From contig NC_069657.1 in the NCBI RefSeq assembly GCF_027244095.1, positions 46,994,857 to 47,058,856 on the forward strand: DNA of 64,000 nucleotides, in the 5' to 3' direction. This document shows, piece after piece, positions 62,351-64,000 of this stretch (position 1 is the stretch's first letter; each line of letters begins with the position of its first letter). The notes under the pieces are model-generated. The model was not told where the DNA came from. It did not search any database and saw only the letters and a list, made by a program, of their open reading frames with translations. Position numbers and translations under genes: made by a program. This DNA comes from Hemicordylus capensis. Taxonomy: Eukaryota > Chordata > Lepidosauria > Squamata > Cordylidae.

Positions 62351-62618
62351 AGTAAAGTTGTGCTGTCGAGTCAATGTTGGTTCCTGGTGACCACAGAGCC
62401 ATGTGGTTTTCTTTGGTAGAATACAGGAGGGTTTACCATTGCCATCCCCCCGCCCCATTGCAGCATATTTCCTATATCACTGCTGCCCAATATAGGTGTT
62501 TCCCATAGTCTGGGAAACATACACACCCATAGTCTGGGAAACATACCAGTGGGGTTTTGAACCAGCAACCTCTTGCTCCCTAAGCAAGTTACTTCCCCAC
62601 TGTGCCATTAGCGGGCTC
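62351..62618 (-). mobile_element. BovB-tailed tRNA SINE (family C) with exact 14-bp target duplication
   Basis: Flanked by CAAATGGAAATTAA at 62337-62350 and 62619-62632, exact. Minus-strand head GCTAATGGCACAGTGGGGAA, B box GGTTCAAAACCCC, body CCATAGTCTGGGAAACATAC (inverse, present twice in tandem) and tail GGAACCAACATTGACTCGAC. The exact duplication suggests a fairly recent insertion. Confidence 0.88.
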
Positions 62619-62842
62619 CAAATGGAAATTAAGCAGCCTCAGTGTATCCAAGTGAACATTTGGGACTGGTGGATCTGAGATGCCAACAGCTCCTGTGTGG
62701 CAGAACTGTTAAATTAGCAGTCCCTTCATAAAATGAATAAACATCTACTTGACCAAATGGACTGTTTCTTCATAGCAGCCCTTCTCTAGAATGAGCTTTA
62801 TAACAGTAAAAATTAATGCTCTTGTTCCACCCTCTGTCTTGG

Positions 62843-62978
62843 GGATTCCCAATCTTGGGTCTTCAGATGCTGTTGGCCTACAACTCCCAGCATCCCCAGC
62901 CACAATGGCCTCAGGGCTGCTGGAGATGATGGGGTTGTACTCCAGTAACATCTGGGGATCCAAGGCTGCAAACCTCTT
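62843..62978. mobile_element. palindromic MITE with ZNF143-like core
   Basis: GGGGATTCCCAATCTTGGGT at the left and CATCTGGGGATCCAAGGCTG at the right form inverted arms; CTACAACTCCCAGCATCCCC lies in the left arm. Confidence 0.65.
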
Positions 62979-63162
62979 CTCTATACACTTTGGGGGACTC
63001 TTACTTTGTATGATTAGCTAGGTAGAATATGAAAGGCCAACCTTGGGGCAAAAATGCCACAGGAAGCAGGGGTGTGGCACTGCTAGACAGGAAGGGCCTG
63101 TTCTGTGACACAGGGCCAAGCTTCCATGAATCGTGTATGTCTCATCCATGCTGGGCTGTTGC

Positions 63163-63332
63163 CAAGGGGTGTAGCTATAATTGAGCAAAAGGGTTCAAAG
63201 AACATGGGCCCCCAGCTCCTGAGGGCCCTCCAGCTCCACCTCTCCCTGTTTTCTTCATAATCTCTATCACTCTGGGGGGGCTGCCAGAGAGAGGGATGAA
63301 GATGGGCCCCCTCTCCCCTAGCTACGCCCCTG
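63163..63332. mobile_element. short hAT-like MITE
   Basis: Ends CAAGGGGTGTAGCTA and, inverted, CAGGGGCGTAGCTAGGG, a terminal motif I recall from hAT non-autonomous elements. About 170 bp. No clear 8-bp duplication. Confidence 0.6.
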
Positions 63333-63350
63333 CTGCTGTGTATTGCTAGG

Positions 63351-63372
63351 ATGATGATGATGATGATTGATG
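63351..63372. repeat. (ATG)n microsatellite
   Basis: Tandem ATG units with one interruption. Confidence 0.85.
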
Positions 63373-63846
63373 ATGATAATTAGTAATAATAGGATGGCCA
63401 ACCTAGAATATTGGTCTTTCCCCAGGAATCGGCATTAATCTCCAAGTGACTCCAGCAATCCAGGATATTTTAATGGCTTAATATTGGAGGCGGGTGGGCG
63501 GGCGGATTGGGAAATCACCACCACAACCACCGCCACCAGCAGGAAATTACTTCAGTCAGAGCTGTCAATTCTACCTGCTGCCTTGTGCAATAGACTAGAG
63601 GTAAAACTAGTCTATTACACTAGTTCCCAAAGTCCTGCACATACATTGCACTGTGCCCAGTGCAATTTTTTTTGTGTGTTTTTGGTTAATCCATTCATTG
63701 ATTCAGGCCAGCATTTGACTTTAGACTTGAGTTGTGGCCATCACTGAGCTAGAATAAGTTGCAATACAAAATGGATGGGTTTTGTATGGCTGTTGCAGCT
63801 GCTGCTCACTGGTTGTGGAAGGCTTTCATTCAAGCTCAGGCTCGAG

Positions 63847-64000
63847 ATGGCAGACATCATGATGAACTTGAAGAGCCTTCAGCCCGAGTATGGGCTAGGA
63901 ACAAGGGAGGAGTCCCTGCTGTGTCTCAAAAGCCGTGCGAAAGGGCTGGCAGTGAATGGCTGTGCCCATGCAGTCTTCTTCTGCAAACTGCTGCAGGCCA
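63847..64000 (+). CDS. NOXRED1: probable NOXRED1 first coding exon, cut by the window edge
   Basis: An ATG opens a frame with no stop to the window end, beginning MADIMMNLKSLQPEYGLGTR and including CLKSRAKGLAVNGCAHAVFF. From memory, the NOXRED1 (NADP-dependent oxidoreductase domain-containing 1) N-terminus has the same plan: a short Leu/Glu-rich start, then a segment with CAHA followed by FFC. In mammals NOXRED1 lies next to VIPAS39 on the same strand, which fits this position exactly. Only 51 codons are visible, before the NADP-binding domain, so the identity rests on synteny plus a short similarity. The partial frame has uniform, protein-like composition, unlike the repeats to its left. Confidence 0.6.
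   Translation, partial: MADIMMNLKSLQPEYGLGTREESLLCLKSRAKGLAVNGCAHAVFFCKLLQA

Noticed and set aside
1-64000. Endogenous retrovirus or other LTR element
   Set aside because: All reverse transcriptase text belongs to non-LTR types; no gag, protease, integrase or paired LTRs were recognised.

Overview
The window looks like nuclear DNA of a squamate reptile, probably a lizard. It holds split vertebrate genes with GT-AG introns, and its repeats mix L2, CR1, RTE/BovB and a Vingi/I-like LINE with BovB-tailed tRNA SINEs, 5S/tRNA chimeric SINEs, hAT foldback MITEs and Tc1 elements. The organism call is inference. Exon, splice and motif positions were read directly from the sequence; family names come from memory and no database search was run.

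Genes. Two complete host genes sit head to head. AHSA1 (Hsp90 co-chaperone Aha1) is on the minus strand, with nine coding exons between 28131 and 11621 that give 342 aa. VIPAS39 (VIPAR/SPE-39, partner of VPS33B in late-endosomal trafficking) is on the plus strand, with nineteen coding exons between 33365 and 56403 that give 492 aa. Both reading frames stay open across every splice junction. A CpG-rich segment (about 27.3-28.35 kb) covers AHSA1 exon 1 and probably serves as a shared divergent promoter. At the right edge (63847 onward) an ATG-initiated partial exon has the position, strand and sequence expected of NOXRED1, which follows VIPAS39 in mammals.

Layout. 1-11.3 kb: flank downstream of AHSA1, with an L2 copy, a 145-bp tandem-repeat element, a BovB LINE and a 3.2-kb Vingi/I-like LINE. 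11.4-28.1 kb: AHSA1, its introns holding SINEs, L2, CR1, a BovB tail with a GC-rich minisatellite, and a hAT foldback element inserted inside another. 28.1-33.4 kb: promoter region and VIPAS39 5' non-coding part, including a Penelope-like relic cut by a Tc1 element. 33.4-56.4 kb: VIPAS39, with a second Vingi/I-like copy, a second Tc1 copy, L2 and CR1 fragments and many SINEs. 56.4-64 kb: VIPAS39 3' UTR, two more hAT foldback elements, SINEs, and the probable NOXRED1 start.

I found no new gene system. The most notable signals are a CR1 3' end that supplies the splice-acceptor tract of VIPAS39 exon 8, nested hAT elements with exact 8-bp target duplications, a SINE fusing 5S rRNA-like and tRNA-Ala-like modules, a regular 145-bp tandem array bounded by inverted repeats, and a near-perfect 40-bp hairpin in a hAT element. 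No retroviral or LTR element was recognised.
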